The notes below the pieces were generated by a model. That model was not told the DNA's origin. It made no database searches and saw only the letters and a program-made list of their open reading frames with translations. DNA of 23,145 nucleotides from positions 1-23,145 of the forward strand of contig JAITKZ010000074.1 of the NCBI GenBank assembly GCA_031278115.1, in the 5' to 3' direction. The DNA comes from Endomicrobium sp. Lineage in GTDB: Bacteria > Elusimicrobiota > Endomicrobiia > Endomicrobiales > Endomicrobiaceae. This document shows positions 14,477 through 23,145 of the stretch, piece by piece; the stretch's first letter is position 1; every line of letters starts with the position of its first letter. A program made the translations under genes and the position numbers.

Positions 14477-14812
14477 TTAAAAAGCAATTGCAACCGCAGC
14501 GACGTATTTTTTCGTATGAGATAAGGATATATTTATTCTATTGTATTTCTTATTCTTTACATAAACTTGAGGTTTGCCGTCTTTATCGTTTCTGACAGAT
14601 ATATCGGTTATTATAAGTTTCTTATTCTTTGAACTTAAAACTTTCCATACAGCTTCTTTAGCCGCAAAGCGAGCAGTTAAATGCTGCGCTACATTTTTTT
14701 TATCTAAAGAATATAATATTTCTTCTTTTGAAAATATACGTTCAAGATATGTTTTATCTTTCACGTATTTATTAAATCTTTTAACTTCTTCTATATCTAT
14801 GCCTATGTCCAT
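14477..14812 (-). CDS. acpS: Holo-[acyl-carrier-protein] synthase
   Basis: AcpS moves 4'-phosphopantetheine from CoA to the serine of acyl carrier protein, switching on fatty-acid synthesis. The start MDIGIDIEEVKRF contains the Mg-binding Asp of the GIDIxEV motif, RFAAKEAVWKVL is the second family signature, and SLSHTKKYVAAVAIAF ends the domain. The frame is open upstream to 14872, but the family begins at MDIGIDI and an AAAAAGG ribosome site lies six bases before that ATG, so 14812 (111 residues, the normal length) is preferred. It is followed by nnrD after four bases, a common pairing in bacteria. The gap of about 134 bp to glmS may hold its promoter. Confidence 0.95.
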   Translation of the reverse strand: MDIGIDIEEVKRFNKYVKDKTYLERIFSKEEILYSLDKKNVAQHLTARFAAKEAVWKVLSSKNKKLIITDISVRNDKDGKPQVYVKNKKYNRINISLSHTKKYVAAVAIAF

Positions 14813-14946
14813 TTTGACCTTTTTAATTATAAGACTTCTGAAAAAACTGAAACTATGTTCTTGTAACTTCACACACTATAACAAACAGACTAAATAGAAT
14901 ACAACTCCATGGATGGAAATTTCTAAATCAATATACAAAGCAAAAT

Positions 14947-16788
14947 TTATTCAACTGTAACTGATTTGGCAAGATTTCTAGGCTGGTCAACATCGCAACC
15001 TAGTATCACTGCCACATAATAAGACAACAATTGGAGAGGAATTACAGATAAAATAGGGGAAATGAACTCGTCGCAATCCGGAACATATATTACGTTGTCT
15101 CCCTTGTCTGAAGCAGTTTTGTCAGATTCGCTCGCTATTAGTATAATAGTACCCCCTCTTGCCTTTGCCTCTTCAATATTTGAAATTATTTTTTTGTAAA
15201 CTCTGCTTTTAACAGCTATAGCAACCACTGGCATATCATCATCAATCAAAGCTATAGGACCGTGCTTCATTTCACCAGCTGCATAACCTTCGGCATGTAT
15301 ATAAGAGATCTCTTTTAGCTTTAGCGCACCCTCAAGAGCAACAGGATAATTAACATTCCTACCTAAGTATAAAAAATCCCTTTTATGTGCAAATTTTTTG
15401 GCAACTTCATGAACACTTTTCACCTGTTTTAAAAAATTTCCTATCTTTACAGGAACTTCCCATAATTCCTTTAAATATCTTTTTAACTCTTCTTTTGAAA
15501 GACTTTCCTTTCTACCCGCCCAATCCAATGCAAGCATATAAAGAGCAGTCATCTGCCCAGTAAAAGCCTTCGTAGATGCAACACCTATTTCTGGTCCGCA
15601 GTGAGTGTACACTACATAGTCAGCCTCGCGGCTCATACTAGACCCAACAATATTGCAAACCGCTAAAGTTATGCAACCTTTACTCTTAGCAAGCCTTAGA
15701 GCCGCTAAAGTGTCTGCTGTTTCTCCCGATTGAGAAATGGCTATAACAAGAGTCCTGTCATTTAAAATAGGCTCTCTGTATCTAAACTCCGACGCTATAT
15801 CAACTTCTGTATGCATTTTTGCAAAATTCTCAAAAAGAAATTTTGAAACAAGTCCAGAATGATAAGAAGTTCCACAAGCAACGATATAAACATTTGATAT
15901 ATTTTTAATATCTTCTTTTGACAATTTTACTTCTTCAATATAAACACGACATTCATCGGGATAAATTCTACCTCTGAAAGTATCTTCAATAGCTCTGGGC
16001 TGTTCATATATTTCTTTAAGCATAAAATGCTTATAGCCTTCTTTTTCAGCTTGTACACAATCCCATTTTATATTTTTTGCTTCTCTGTTTTTTACGTTAT
16101 TTTCAATATCAGTTATCGTTATTCTGTTGGCAGTCAGTTCGGCAATGTCGCCATTTTCAAGAAAAATCATATCGCGGGTGTAAGAAAGTAGTGCTGGAAT
16201 ATCTGAAGCTAAAAAATTTTCGCCTTTACCTATACCAACGATAAGAGGAGCATCTTGTCTTGCGCATATTATTTTATTTGGCTCATCTTTACATATCACG
16301 CCAAGAGCATATGAACCCCTTATTTCTTTAAGAGTTTCCTGAACTGCAAAAAGCAAATTATTTTTGTAATGTTTTTTTATAAGATGAGCTATTACTTCAG
16401 TATCGGTTTCAGATTTAAATTCCTTTTTAAATTCCTTGCTTTCTTTTTCAAGACCTGATTTTAATTCAGCATAATTTTCTATTATTCCATTATGAACTAT
16501 AACTATGCTTTTGGTTGAATCTGTGTGTGGGTGAGCGTTTTCTTCCGATGGTTTACCGTGCGTAGCCCAACGAGTATGACCTATGGATATATTCGCTTTT
16601 AAATGCTTTTTTTCTATATTTTCTTCAAGATTTTTTAATTTGCCTACGCTTCGTCTGATTTGCAACTGTCCATCTTTAATAACAGCAATGCCTGAAGAAT
16701 CATATCCCCTATATTCAAGTTTCTTTAATCCATCAAGAACTATATCTACAGCATTTCTTTCACCTATATAGCCTACTATTCCGCACAT
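14947..16788 (-). CDS. glmS: Glutamine--fructose-6-phosphate aminotransferase (isomerizing)
   Basis: GlmS makes glucosamine-6-phosphate from fructose-6-phosphate and glutamine, the committed step to UDP-GlcNAc. The 613-residue length is typical. The N-terminal glutaminase domain starts MCGIVGYIG with Cys2 as nucleophile, followed by GYDSSG, GHTRWATHGKP and VHNGIIENY. Two SIS sugar-isomerase domains follow, with CGTSYHSG, ISQSGETADT, STKAFTGQM and HAEGYAAGEMKHGP. The C-terminal DQPRNLAKSVTVE is complete. It lies 18 bp after pdxJ with an AGAGAGG ribosome site, and glmM lies two genes upstream, so two successive steps of the pathway share an operon. No glmS ribozyme could fit in the short upstream gap. 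Confidence 0.98.
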   Translation of the reverse strand: MCGIVGYIGERNAVDIVLDGLKKLEYRGYDSSGIAVIKDGQLQIRRSVGKLKNLEENIEKKHLKANISIGHTRWATHGKPSEENAHPHTDSTKSIVIVHNGIIENYAELKSGLEKESKEFKKEFKSETDTEVIAHLIKKHYKNNLLFAVQETLKEIRGSYALGVICKDEPNKIICARQDAPLIVGIGKGENFLASDIPALLSYTRDMIFLENGDIAELTANRITITDIENNVKNREAKNIKWDCVQAEKEGYKHFMLKEIYEQPRAIEDTFRGRIYPDECRVYIEEVKLSKEDIKNISNVYIVACGTSYHSGLVSKFLFENFAKMHTEVDIASEFRYREPILNDRTLVIAISQSGETADTLAALRLAKSKGCITLAVCNIVGSSMSREADYVVYTHCGPEIGVASTKAFTGQMTALYMLALDWAGRKESLSKEELKRYLKELWEVPVKIGNFLKQVKSVHEVAKKFAHKRDFLYLGRNVNYPVALEGALKLKEISYIHAEGYAAGEMKHGPIALIDDDMPVVAIAVKSRVYKKIISNIEEAKARGGTIILIASESDKTASDKGDNVIYVPDCDEFISPILSVIPLQLLSYYVAVILGCDVDQPRNLAKSVTVE

Positions 16789-16806
16789 GCGTAAACCTCT
16801 CTGAAT

Positions 16807-17550
16807 CTACAAATTTGAACTCTTCTGTATCAGCTTTTTTATATCAAAAACAGCTTTTTGAAGACCATCAAATATTGCTTTAGAGATTATTGAAAACCCT
16901 ATATTAAACTCATTCATTCCGTGAATTTTACAGATTTGACCTACATTCTCATAATTAAGTCCATGACCAGCATTCAATATAAGCTTTCTTTTAAGAGCTT
17001 CCTTTGAAGCTTCAGTAATTCTCTTAAGCTCGCCTTTACATTCTCTTGACGAAAAACCGCTTTCGTTAAAAAATAAAGAATATTTCCCGGTATGCAACTC
17101 AATCGCATCAGCTCCAGCTTCACAACAAGCAGCAACTTGTTCCAGATCCGCATCAACAAATATACTGACCATAATTCCAGCTTTTTTAAGCTTAGATATA
17201 ATACTAGAAAGATTTTTTTTGTTATTTTTAACATCAAGACCGCCTTCGGTGGTAAGTTCTTCCCTTTTTTCCGGAACTATACACACAGAATCCGGTTTAA
17301 CATCTAAGGCAATGCCAAGAACTTCCTCAGCCGCAGACATTTCTAGATTTAATCTAGTTTTTAAAATTTCCCGCAAGCTGTAAACATCATAGTCTTGAAT
17401 ATGTCTTCTGTCTTCTCTTAAATGAACAGTAATCCCATCAGCTCCAGCTTTTTCGCACACAAGAGCGGCTTCAACAAGCGACGGAATGCCTTCTCTGCGA
17501 GCCTGCCTTAACGTAGCTATGTGGTCAATATTTACGCCTAATTTTATCAT
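16807..17550 (-). CDS. pdxJ: Pyridoxine 5'-phosphate synthase
   Basis: PdxJ condenses 1-deoxyxylulose-5-phosphate with 3-amino-2-oxopropyl phosphate to make pyridoxine 5'-phosphate in the DXP-dependent vitamin B6 route. Family signatures are intact: LGVNIDHIATLRQARR at the N-terminus, ITVHLREDRRHIQD, CIVPEKREELTTEGGLDV, VDADLEQVAACCEAGADAIELHTG and LNAGHGLNYENV near the C-terminus. The 247-residue length is normal. It is 17 bp downstream of glmM and 18 bp upstream of glmS, in the same orientation. PLP is the cofactor of GlyA, also in this window. Confidence 0.97.
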   Translation of the reverse strand: MIKLGVNIDHIATLRQARREGIPSLVEAALVCEKAGADGITVHLREDRRHIQDYDVYSLREILKTRLNLEMSAAEEVLGIALDVKPDSVCIVPEKREELTTEGGLDVKNNKKNLSSIISKLKKAGIMVSIFVDADLEQVAACCEAGADAIELHTGKYSLFFNESGFSSRECKGELKRITEASKEALKRKLILNAGHGLNYENVGQICKIHGMNEFNIGFSIISKAIFDGLQKAVFDIKKLIQKSSNL

Positions 17551-17567
17551 CTTTCCACCTCTCTGCT

Positions 17568-18905
17568 TTATTGTAGAGATGTTTCTTTCTCAACTGCATC
17601 GGCTATACTTTTGGCAATATTCTTAATCTCATCACCATCTTTACCCTCAACCATAACCCTCAAAAGATTTTCTGTACCTGAATATCTTACAAGCACACGT
17701 CCATCAGAACCAAGAGATTTTTCACAAGCTTTTATTAGATTATAAGAATTAGAAAGTTTTTCAAGAGGAACTTTCTTCATCACTTTTCTATTTACCAAAA
17801 TCTGTGGAAATTTCTCAATAACATTCATAAATTCTGACATTGGTTTTCCTGTACTGCTCAAAGCAGAAAGAATCATAACAGAACTCAAAATTCCATCACC
17901 AGTAGCTAATATATCTTTAAATATGAAATGTCCTGACTGCTCTCCTCCAAGAGAGGCTTTATGTTTCTTCATATCTTCAATAACATATCTATCACCGACT
18001 TTAGAAGATATAACTTTTATTTTTTCTTTCTTCAAAGTACGGAACAACCCTATATTTGCCATAGCAGTTGAAACTAAAATATTGTTTTTAAGTTTCTTTT
18101 TACTTTTCAACCATATAGACATTGAAGATAAAAAATAATCGCCGTCTCTTATCATACCGTTTTCATCAACACATATCAATCTATCAGCATCACCATCAAA
18201 AGCAAATCCGCAAAAAGCATTATATTCTTTTACAGCTTTACACAGAGATTGTGGGTGCAACGCACCACAATTTAAATTTATATTCTTACCATCAGGATTG
18301 ACATTTAATGCTATAACAGTTGCACCCAATTTTTTTAAAATGCGTGGAGCACATTTATATGAAGCACCGTGTGCAGAGTCTAAAACTATGGTCCTGCCTT
18401 TAAGTTTTTTACCTGAGAAATTTTTTATAATAAAATCTTCGTAAAACTTTATAAGTTTTGAATTTTCTTTTAAAGATATTTTTTTTATTGGCAAAACGTC
18501 CTTTGAAGTGATGTATTTATTTATCTTTGCTTCTATTTTCTCTTCTATTGAGACTGAAAGTTTATATCCATTAGAATCAAAAATTTTAATTCCGTTGTCT
18601 GTATAAGGGTTATGACTCGCCGATATAACAACTGCAGCGCAATAGTTTCCATTTTTCACAAGCAAAGAAGCTGCAGGCGTAGGCATAATGCTACCAAACA
18701 CCATCTTTGCTCCAGTAGCAGACATTCCTTCAGAAAGTTTTGTTTGTATCCTTTTGCCGGACTCTCTAGTGTCGCGGATAATAAGAATACGCTTATTGGC
18801 GCCAAGAACTTCGGCTATAGAACGACCTATAATATTAAGAGTGGTATTATCAAATGGAAATTTAGAAGAATCTCCCCTAATTCCATCTGTGCCAAATATT
18901 TTCAT
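17568..18905 (-). CDS. glmM: Phosphoglucosamine mutase
   Basis: GlmM converts glucosamine-6-phosphate to glucosamine-1-phosphate for UDP-GlcNAc and peptidoglycan synthesis. Domain 1 starts KIFGTDGIRGDSS, the phosphoserine is S97 in VISASHNPYTDNG, and the metal-binding loop is DGDADR at 237-242. GGEQSGH carries the sugar-binding loop and RYSGTENLLRVMVEG is the C-terminal phosphate-binding motif. The 445-residue length is normal. Its ATG directly follows the stop of the CdaR stub (TAAATG). Downstream of dacA, this is the widely conserved cdaA-cdaR-glmM order, in which GlmM can also bind and inhibit the cyclase. Confidence 0.98.
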   Translation of the reverse strand: MKIFGTDGIRGDSSKFPFDNTTLNIIGRSIAEVLGANKRILIIRDTRESGKRIQTKLSEGMSATGAKMVFGSIMPTPAASLLVKNGNYCAAVVISASHNPYTDNGIKIFDSNGYKLSVSIEEKIEAKINKYITSKDVLPIKKISLKENSKLIKFYEDFIIKNFSGKKLKGRTIVLDSAHGASYKCAPRILKKLGATVIALNVNPDGKNINLNCGALHPQSLCKAVKEYNAFCGFAFDGDADRLICVDENGMIRDGDYFLSSMSIWLKSKKKLKNNILVSTAMANIGLFRTLKKEKIKVISSKVGDRYVIEDMKKHKASLGGEQSGHFIFKDILATGDGILSSVMILSALSSTGKPMSEFMNVIEKFPQILVNRKVMKKVPLEKLSNSYNLIKACEKSLGSDGRVLVRYSGTENLLRVMVEGKDGDEIKNIAKSIADAVEKETSLQ

Positions 18906-19004
18906 TTACATATATCTCGCGTATAGCCATACAAAAAGCGCAAGAATAAACGCAAGAGCTTTCAGCCGCCAATTTTTTTTGATTTTAGCAAATAACCTTA
19001 TCAT
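18906..19004 (-). CDS. 32-residue CdaR/YbbR N-terminal stub (single membrane helix)
   Basis: This frame starts in ATGA overlap with the dacA stop and ends in a TAA that touches the glmM ATG. The peptide MIRLFAKIKKNWRLKALAFI is followed by LALFVWLYARYM: basic residues, the KNWxLKxLA pattern and one hydrophobic helix. This is exactly how YbbR/CdaR regulators begin. CdaR normally continues with several extracytoplasmic YbbR domains and binds and regulates the CdaA cyclase; here everything after the helix is absent. Both junctions are tight, so no further coding space exists. It could be an expressed membrane peptide that still contacts DacA, or the residue of a clean in-frame deletion. The ribosome site is weak, which suits coupling to dacA. 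Position and sequence together make the CdaR link likely, not certain. Confidence 0.7.
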   Translation of the reverse strand: MIRLFAKIKKNWRLKALAFILALFVWLYARYM

Positions 19005-19768
19005 TTTGTTCTCAAGACCTCGCCATTTGTATTGATTATCTCCCGAAGTTTTGAGAGAGATATATTACCATGCAGCTTACTATCATGAGCCACAGAAATT
19101 TGTCCAGTTTCTTCTGAAACAACAACAACAACGGCGTCTGTCACTTCGCTTAATCCAAGAGCAGCTCTGTGCCTTGTCCCAAACAATTTTACATTTGTGT
19201 CATGACTTAAAGGGAGAACACAGCCTGCAGATATTATCCTAGCGTTGGAAACTATAATTGCACCGTCATGTAAAGGAGCAGATTTATTCTTAAAAATTGA
19301 AAGAAGAAGTTCTCTGGAAATATCGGCATTAAGCAACACTCCAGTCTCTGTAAAATTTTTTAAGCCGATTTCATTTTCTATAGCGATAAGGACTCCCACC
19401 ATTGAAGAGCTTAAATCTTCAACAGCATCAATTATTTCAATTACATAAGAATCCTTGATTTTTGATTTTGATCCCCACAGATGACCACCTACTTGAGCCA
19501 AAAGATTACGTATCTCCGTCTGAAATATTACAGCAAATATTATAACCGCTGCAAGCCAAAAATTGTCTAAAAGCCATGACAAAGCTTTTAAATGCAAAAT
19601 ATCTCTTGAAACAACAGTAAGACCCAAGATGAATAATATGCCGACAAATATCTGTATCGTCCTTGTGCCTTGTATTATAAGAATTATCCTGTAGAATATT
19701 AACGTAAGAATGAATATATCCAAAATATTTGAGATATACAAGTTATAAAAAGCAATAAACATTTCCAT
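19001..19768 (-). CDS. dacA: Diadenylate cyclase (CdaA type)
   Basis: This makes cyclic di-AMP from two ATP at the inner face of the membrane. The N-terminus has three membrane helices (about 13-33, 37-54 and 67-83), as in CdaA. The DAC domain carries the catalytic DGA (168-170) in APLHDGAIIV and the ATP-binding GTRHRAALG (197-205). Upstream VLIAIENEIGL matches the conserved start of the domain. The 255-residue length is close to family norm. It overlaps the folP stop by one base (TAATG) and the downstream stub by four (ATGA), so the string is tightly coupled. c-di-AMP normally governs potassium and osmotic balance and cell-wall homeostasis. Confidence 0.96.
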   Translation of the reverse strand: MEMFIAFYNLYISNILDIFILTLIFYRIILIIQGTRTIQIFVGILFILGLTVVSRDILHLKALSWLLDNFWLAAVIIFAVIFQTEIRNLLAQVGGHLWGSKSKIKDSYVIEIIDAVEDLSSSMVGVLIAIENEIGLKNFTETGVLLNADISRELLLSIFKNKSAPLHDGAIIVSNARIISAGCVLPLSHDTNVKLFGTRHRAALGLSEVTDAVVVVVSEETGQISVAHDSKLHGNISLSKLREIINTNGEVLRTK

Positions 19769-20934
19769 TATAGTCCTCTAAAAGTTTCTATTATTTTAAA
19801 AACATTGGCAGTTTCTTTAACATCGTGGACTCTTACAATATCGGCTCCGCAAAATGCCGAAAGAAAATTGGCAGTTATAAATGACGCTTTATCTTCACCC
19901 GCCAAAGCTCTGACAAATCGTTTTCGCGACACTGCACCAAGTACCACACCGAGACTAGAAAAAACATTCATATTTTTTACTAGCTCCATATTGTGTTTAA
20001 CCGTCTTTCCAAACCCTGGTCCTGGATCTACGGCAATATAATCTTCTTTTATTCCAAATCTCATAGCATAAGACTTTCTCTTACAAAGAAATTCATAAAC
20101 TTCAGAAGTGCAATTTTTATACTCAGGTTTAACTTGCATATTCTTTGGGGTTCCCTTCATATGCATAAGAATCAATCCTGCTTTATAGTCAGCAATGAGT
20201 TTAGCTAGTTTATCTTTACCTTTTTTTAAAGAAAAAATATCGTTTATTATATCAGCTCCTTCTGACAATACAATTTTTGCTGTCTCATATTTGTAAGTAT
20301 CTATAGAAATAGGGATTTTAACACGCTTTCTTATTCGTTTTAAAGCAGGCAGCAACCTTTTAATCTCAGTCTCTGGATCAATAAGTTTTACGCCCGGCCT
20401 TGAAGATTCCGCACCTATATCTATAATGCCAGCGCCAAGCCTTTCAAACTCAACCGCTTGCTCTAAAGCTTTATTAGGATCTGTTAACCCATCGCCTGAA
20501 AAAGAATTAGGGTCTAAGTTAACTATACCCATAACAACAGGTTTTGATAAATCTAAAGATTTGTTTCTATATCTAAAAACTTTTTTTTTAATTATTATTC
20601 TCTTTAAATCGTCGCCAATCTGTTTTAACCCAAAAGGTTGAAAACTAAGTTTGGAGATAAGTTTACCAAGTTGAGACAGAGTCGCAAATATTACTATGTC
20701 TGAAAATCCCTGTTTAAACCTGCTAATATTCTCATTCAAAGCTACATCTGCACCTACAGAAATAGCCTCTTGTTTTAAAATATTTGCTGCTCTATTATCT
20801 ATCTTCTCTATAACTATAGATTCAAGCATGCCTTTGTTTGCCAAAGATTCATAAACTGCAGAGCTGCAACCTGTATTTTTTACAAGTTTTAAAACATCAC
20901 TAAAATTATTTATTGCAGCTTTTCTTATTATCAA
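19768..20934 (-). CDS. folP: Dihydropteroate synthase with N-terminal extension
   Basis: FolP joins 4-aminobenzoate to 6-hydroxymethyl-dihydropterin pyrophosphate in folate synthesis. The TIM-barrel domain covers about 131-388: MGIVNLDPNSFSGDG, IDIGAESSRPG, SIDTYKYETAK, GADIINDIF, LMHMKG, DPGPGFGKT, LGAVSRKRFV and a closing DIVRVHDV. Before it lies an extra domain of about 110 residues with NRAANILKQEAISVGADVAL and SQLGKLISKLSFQPFGLK, as found in the longer DHPS proteins of some anaerobes and thermophiles. Several normally invariant spots differ slightly (DPNSFSGDG for TPDSFSDGG, AESS for GEST), but the active-site Asp, Asn, Lys and Arg positions look present. It lies 2 bp after folE. Confidence 0.96.
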   Translation of the reverse strand: MIIRKAAINNFSDVLKLVKNTGCSSAVYESLANKGMLESIVIEKIDNRAANILKQEAISVGADVALNENISRFKQGFSDIVIFATLSQLGKLISKLSFQPFGLKQIGDDLKRIIIKKKVFRYRNKSLDLSKPVVMGIVNLDPNSFSGDGLTDPNKALEQAVEFERLGAGIIDIGAESSRPGVKLIDPETEIKRLLPALKRIRKRVKIPISIDTYKYETAKIVLSEGADIINDIFSLKKGKDKLAKLIADYKAGLILMHMKGTPKNMQVKPEYKNCTSEVYEFLCKRKSYAMRFGIKEDYIAVDPGPGFGKTVKHNMELVKNMNVFSSLGVVLGAVSRKRFVRALAGEDKASFITANFLSAFCGADIVRVHDVKETANVFKIIETFRGL

Positions 20935-20936
20935 TT

Positions 20937-21533
20937 TTATCTTCCCAAAAGAGACATAGCTTCAGATCTAGTCCTCACATCTTTTAAAAATATTCCCCTC
21001 ATAGCTGAAGTAAGCATTTTAGCTCCGGGCTTTTTAACACCTCTCATTGTCATGCACAAATGTTCGGCTTCAATAACAACCATTACTCCCTGAGGTTCTA
21101 TTGACTTCATTATAGTATCGGCAACTTGTTTTGTAAGTCTCTCCTGCAACTGAAGCCTATTGGCAAAAACTTCTACAAGTCTTACAAGTTTTGATACCCC
21201 CACTATTTTATCTTTTTGAGGCATATACGCTACACAGGCTTTGCCGAAAAAAGGAAGTAAATGATGTTCACATAGAGAATAAAACGGAATATCTTTAACA
21301 AGTATTATTTCTTCATGCTCTTCTGAAGCATAGTGGACAGGAACAAGCTCTGAAGGATCAACTTCATTTCCTGATAAAGCTTCTTTATAAAATTCAGCCA
21401 CTCTTTCAGGCGTGCGCCTAAGACCTTCTCTCTCTAAATCTTCTCCAAAAGATTCAAGCAAAAGTGTTATAGCTTTTTGAGCTTTTTTTTTGTCAAAATT
21501 AAATTTTTTCACTTTTCTGTTGTCCGCCGTCAA
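20937..21533 (-). CDS. folE: GTP cyclohydrolase I
   Basis: FolE opens GTP to dihydroneopterin triphosphate, the first step of folate synthesis. The 198-residue protein shows [30 protein letters not shown] with zinc ligands C88 and H91, [24 protein letters not shown], and the third zinc ligand C160 in [16 protein letters not shown]. The start is uncertain. A TTG at 21531-21533 overlaps the end of ftsH by 35 bases, and a GTG at 21510-21512 (seven codons later, behind GGCGGA) overlaps by 14. Either keeps the whole domain. It is followed 2 bp later by folP, so two folate steps are coupled. Confidence 0.97.
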   Translation of the reverse strand: MTADNRKVKKFNFDKKKAQKAITLLLESFGEDLEREGLRRTPERVAEFYKEALSGNEVDPSELVPVHYASEEHEEIILVKDIPFYSLCEHHLLPFFGKACVAYMPQKDKIVGVSKLVRLVEVFANRLQLQERLTKQVADTIMKSIEPQGVMVVIEAEHLCMTMRGVKKPGAKMLTSAMRGIFLKDVRTRSEAMSLLGR

Positions 21534-23145
21534 TCTTTTCTTTTATAACTTCTTTTTCAACTGAGGCTTCTTTTCTGTCTTCTTCTGTTACTGGCACTTT
21601 TTCCGCCACAGGAGGCAACTCTTCGCCTTTAATTATTTTATCAACTTCTTCGCCATTAAGATTTTCTCTCTCTAAAAGATACTTTACAAGTTTATCAAGC
21701 ACTGCTGAATTATCTTTAATAAGTTTCGTTGCTTTAGATTTAGCTCCGTCTATAATTTTCTTAATCTCTTCATCTATAAGTTCCGAAGTTTTACCAGAAT
21801 GTCTTACTTCTCTTGAAATATCTCTTCCAAGGAAAACTTCTTCGTTAGGTCTTTGTAAAGCCATTGGACCTACTTTCTCACTCATACCAAATTCCATAAC
21901 CATTCTTGTTGCAATTTCTGTAGCCTTTGAAATATCGTTCTGAGCTCCAGTTGTAATCTCTGAAAACATCACTTCTTCAGCAACACGTCCACCAAAGAGT
22001 ATTGCCAATCTGTCTAAAAGTTCAGATTTTGAAGTTAGGTATTTGTCTTCTTCTGGAAGCTGAAGAGTATAACCAAGCGCTGGACCTCTAGGCACTATGG
22101 AAACTTTATGAACAGGATCAGCCGTTGGAAGCAATTTTGCAACTATAGTATGTCCAGCTTCATGATAAGCTATAATTTTCTTCTCTTTTTCAGACATCAT
22201 ACGAGACTTTCTCTGAGGTCCTGCAAGAATTCTGTCTATAGCTTCTTCCATATTTTTCATATTTACGGCTTTTTGATTATCTCTAGCGGCAAGCAATGCC
22301 GCCTCATTTATGAGATTTGCCAAATCCGCACCGACAAAGCCAGGAGTTCTTCTGGCTATAACATTTAAATTTACATCGCTACCCAACTTAATTTTTTGGG
22401 CATGCACTGCAAGAATCTCTTCTCTATCTTTTAAATCAGGACTTGGAACTATAACCTGTCTGTCAAATCTTCCCGGTCTTAAAAGAGCAGGATCCAACAC
22501 GTCAGGTCTGTTTGTCGCAGCAATTAAAATAACGCCTTCTTTTGTATCAAAACCATCCATCTCAACAAGCAGCTGATTTAAGGTTTGCTCTCTTTCGTCG
22601 TGCCCGCCGCCGATACCTGCAAACCTATGCCTACCAACAGCATCTATTTCATCTATAAATAATAAGCATGGGGCAGACTTTCTGCCTTGATCAAATAAAT
22701 CTCTTACTCTTGAAGCGCCGACGCCTACAAACATTTCAACAAATTCCGAGCCGCTTGAAGAAAAGAAAGGAACTCCTGCTTCACCAGCAACGGCTTTGGC
22801 AAGCAAAGTCTTCCCTGTTCCCGGAGATCCAAAAAGAAGAACTCCCTTTGGAATCTTTCCACCCAATTTTTGAAATTTCGCAGGATCTTTTAAAAATTCT
22901 ATTATTTCCTGTAATTCTTCTTTTGCCTCATTACAACCCGCAACGTCTTTAAACGTAACTTTTTTGGCAGCGTTGTTTCCTGCAAGTTTTGCTTTTGTTT
23001 TACCAAAAGACATAGCATGTTTACCGCTGCCCATCATCATTCCTCTCATAAGGAAAAACCACACAAAAAGGAAAAGAATCATCGGCAAACAACCTACTAA
23101 CAAAGAACTAAGCCAACCGCCTTTTTCAACAGAAGAAAATTCAAG
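21499..23145 (-). CDS. ftsH: ATP-dependent zinc metalloprotease FtsH (5' end beyond window)
   Basis: This membrane-anchored AAA+ protease degrades unassembled and regulatory membrane and cytoplasmic proteins. The reading frame is open to the window edge. The visible part (548 residues) starts in the periplasmic segment ([12 protein letters not shown]), followed by the second membrane helix ([15 protein letters not shown]) and a Gly/Met linker. The AAA domain has Walker A GSPGTGKT (about 106-113), Walker [33 protein letters not shown] (second region of homology), and the zinc motif HEAGH (about 328-332) in the peptidase domain. The C-terminal tail is charged ([18 protein letters not shown]). 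An internal TTG at 23103 is not the true start. The first gene seen in the long ftsH-folE-folP-dacA-glmM-pdxJ-glmS run. Confidence 0.98.
   Translation of the reverse strand, partial: LEFSSVEKGGWLSSLLVGCLPMILFLFVWFFLMRGMMMGSGKHAMSFGKTKAKLAGNNAAKKVTFKDVAGCNEAKEELQEIIEFLKDPAKFQKLGGKIPKGVLLFGSPGTGKTLLAKAVAGEAGVPFFSSSGSEFVEMFVGVGASRVRDLFDQGRKSAPCLLFIDEIDAVGRHRFAGIGGGHDEREQTLNQLLVEMDGFDTKEGVILIAATNRPDVLDPALLRPGRFDRQVIVPSPDLKDREEILAVHAQKIKLGSDVNLNVIARRTPGFVGADLANLINEAALLAARDNQKAVNMKNMEEAIDRILAGPQRKSRMMSEKEKKIIAYHEAGHTIVAKLLPTADPVHKVSIVPRGPALGYTLQLPEEDKYLTSKSELLDRLAILFGGRVAEEVMFSEITTGAQNDISKATEIATRMVMEFGMSEKVGPMALQRPNEEVFLGRDISREVRHSGKTSELIDEEIKKIIDGAKSKATKLIKDNSAVLDKLVKYLLERENLNGEEVDKIIKGEELPPVAEKVPVTEEDRKEASVEKEVIKEKIDGGQQKSEKI

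Noticed and set aside
14813..14946. Promoter for acpS in the gap after glmS
   Set aside because: TTGTAT with TATAGT at 18-nt spacing and a TATAAT close to the ATG are present, but the -35 boxes are poor, so I did not list a feature.
16789..16806. glmS ribozyme upstream of glmS
   Set aside because: The gap to pdxJ is only 18 bp, too short for the ribozyme.
16974..17237. Minus-strand frame of 87 codons inside pdxJ
   Set aside because: It is an alternative frame of the intact pdxJ gene, Leu/Lys-rich and without motifs.

Overview
This AT-rich window carries almost all of its genes on the minus strand. They are packed into short-gap or overlapping operons of core metabolism. Gene content (FtsH, a CdaA-type cyclase, GlmM, GlmS, PdxJ, GH57 branching enzyme with DUF4912), low GC and several freshly broken genes beside intact biosynthetic ones suggest a host-restricted or genome-reducing bacterium. 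My best guess is an Elusimicrobiota/Endomicrobium-type termite-flagellate symbiont. That assignment is an inference from gene content and decay, not from a marker-gene comparison.

Layout, in the direction of transcription (high to low coordinates). (1) 23145-14947: ftsH (5' end outside the window), folE, folP, dacA, a 32-codon CdaR/YbbR stub, glmM, pdxJ, glmS. This run joins membrane proteolysis, folate synthesis, c-di-AMP synthesis and UDP-GlcNAc/peptidoglycan precursor supply. (2) 14812-12474: acpS, nnrD and an M20 amidohydrolase broken by a single-base frameshift. (3) 12473-10308: a gene-poor, decaying island. It holds a lipoprotein pseudogene, a frameshifted small secreted protein with an internal duplication, a 157-bp purine-rich element with perfect 19-bp inverted ends, a perfect 17-bp hairpin, and a 77-bp copy of the 3' end of the M20 gene, so the island sits between direct repeats. 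(4) 10307-3905: a second long operon with a good sigma70-like promoter: DUF4912 protein, GH57 branching enzyme, membrane GAF/HD-GYP protein, rsmI, argC, argJ. (5) 3883-3557: a remnant of an IS1634/IS4-type transposase. (6) 3508-1630: tsaC/ywlC-type gene and glyA. (7) tRNA-Asp(GUC) with its own promoter and terminator. (8) 1163-1: a lipoprotein with an NlpE-like domain and the start of an inositol-monophosphatase family gene that runs off the window edge.

The most notable points are the truncated CdaR stub, precisely fitted between dacA and glmM; the direct-repeat-bounded decaying island; the purine-rich inverted-repeat element; and a four-residue insertion next to the catalytic threonine of ArgJ. 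Several broken reading frames change at short homopolymers, so sequencing or assembly error must be excluded before calling them pseudogenes.
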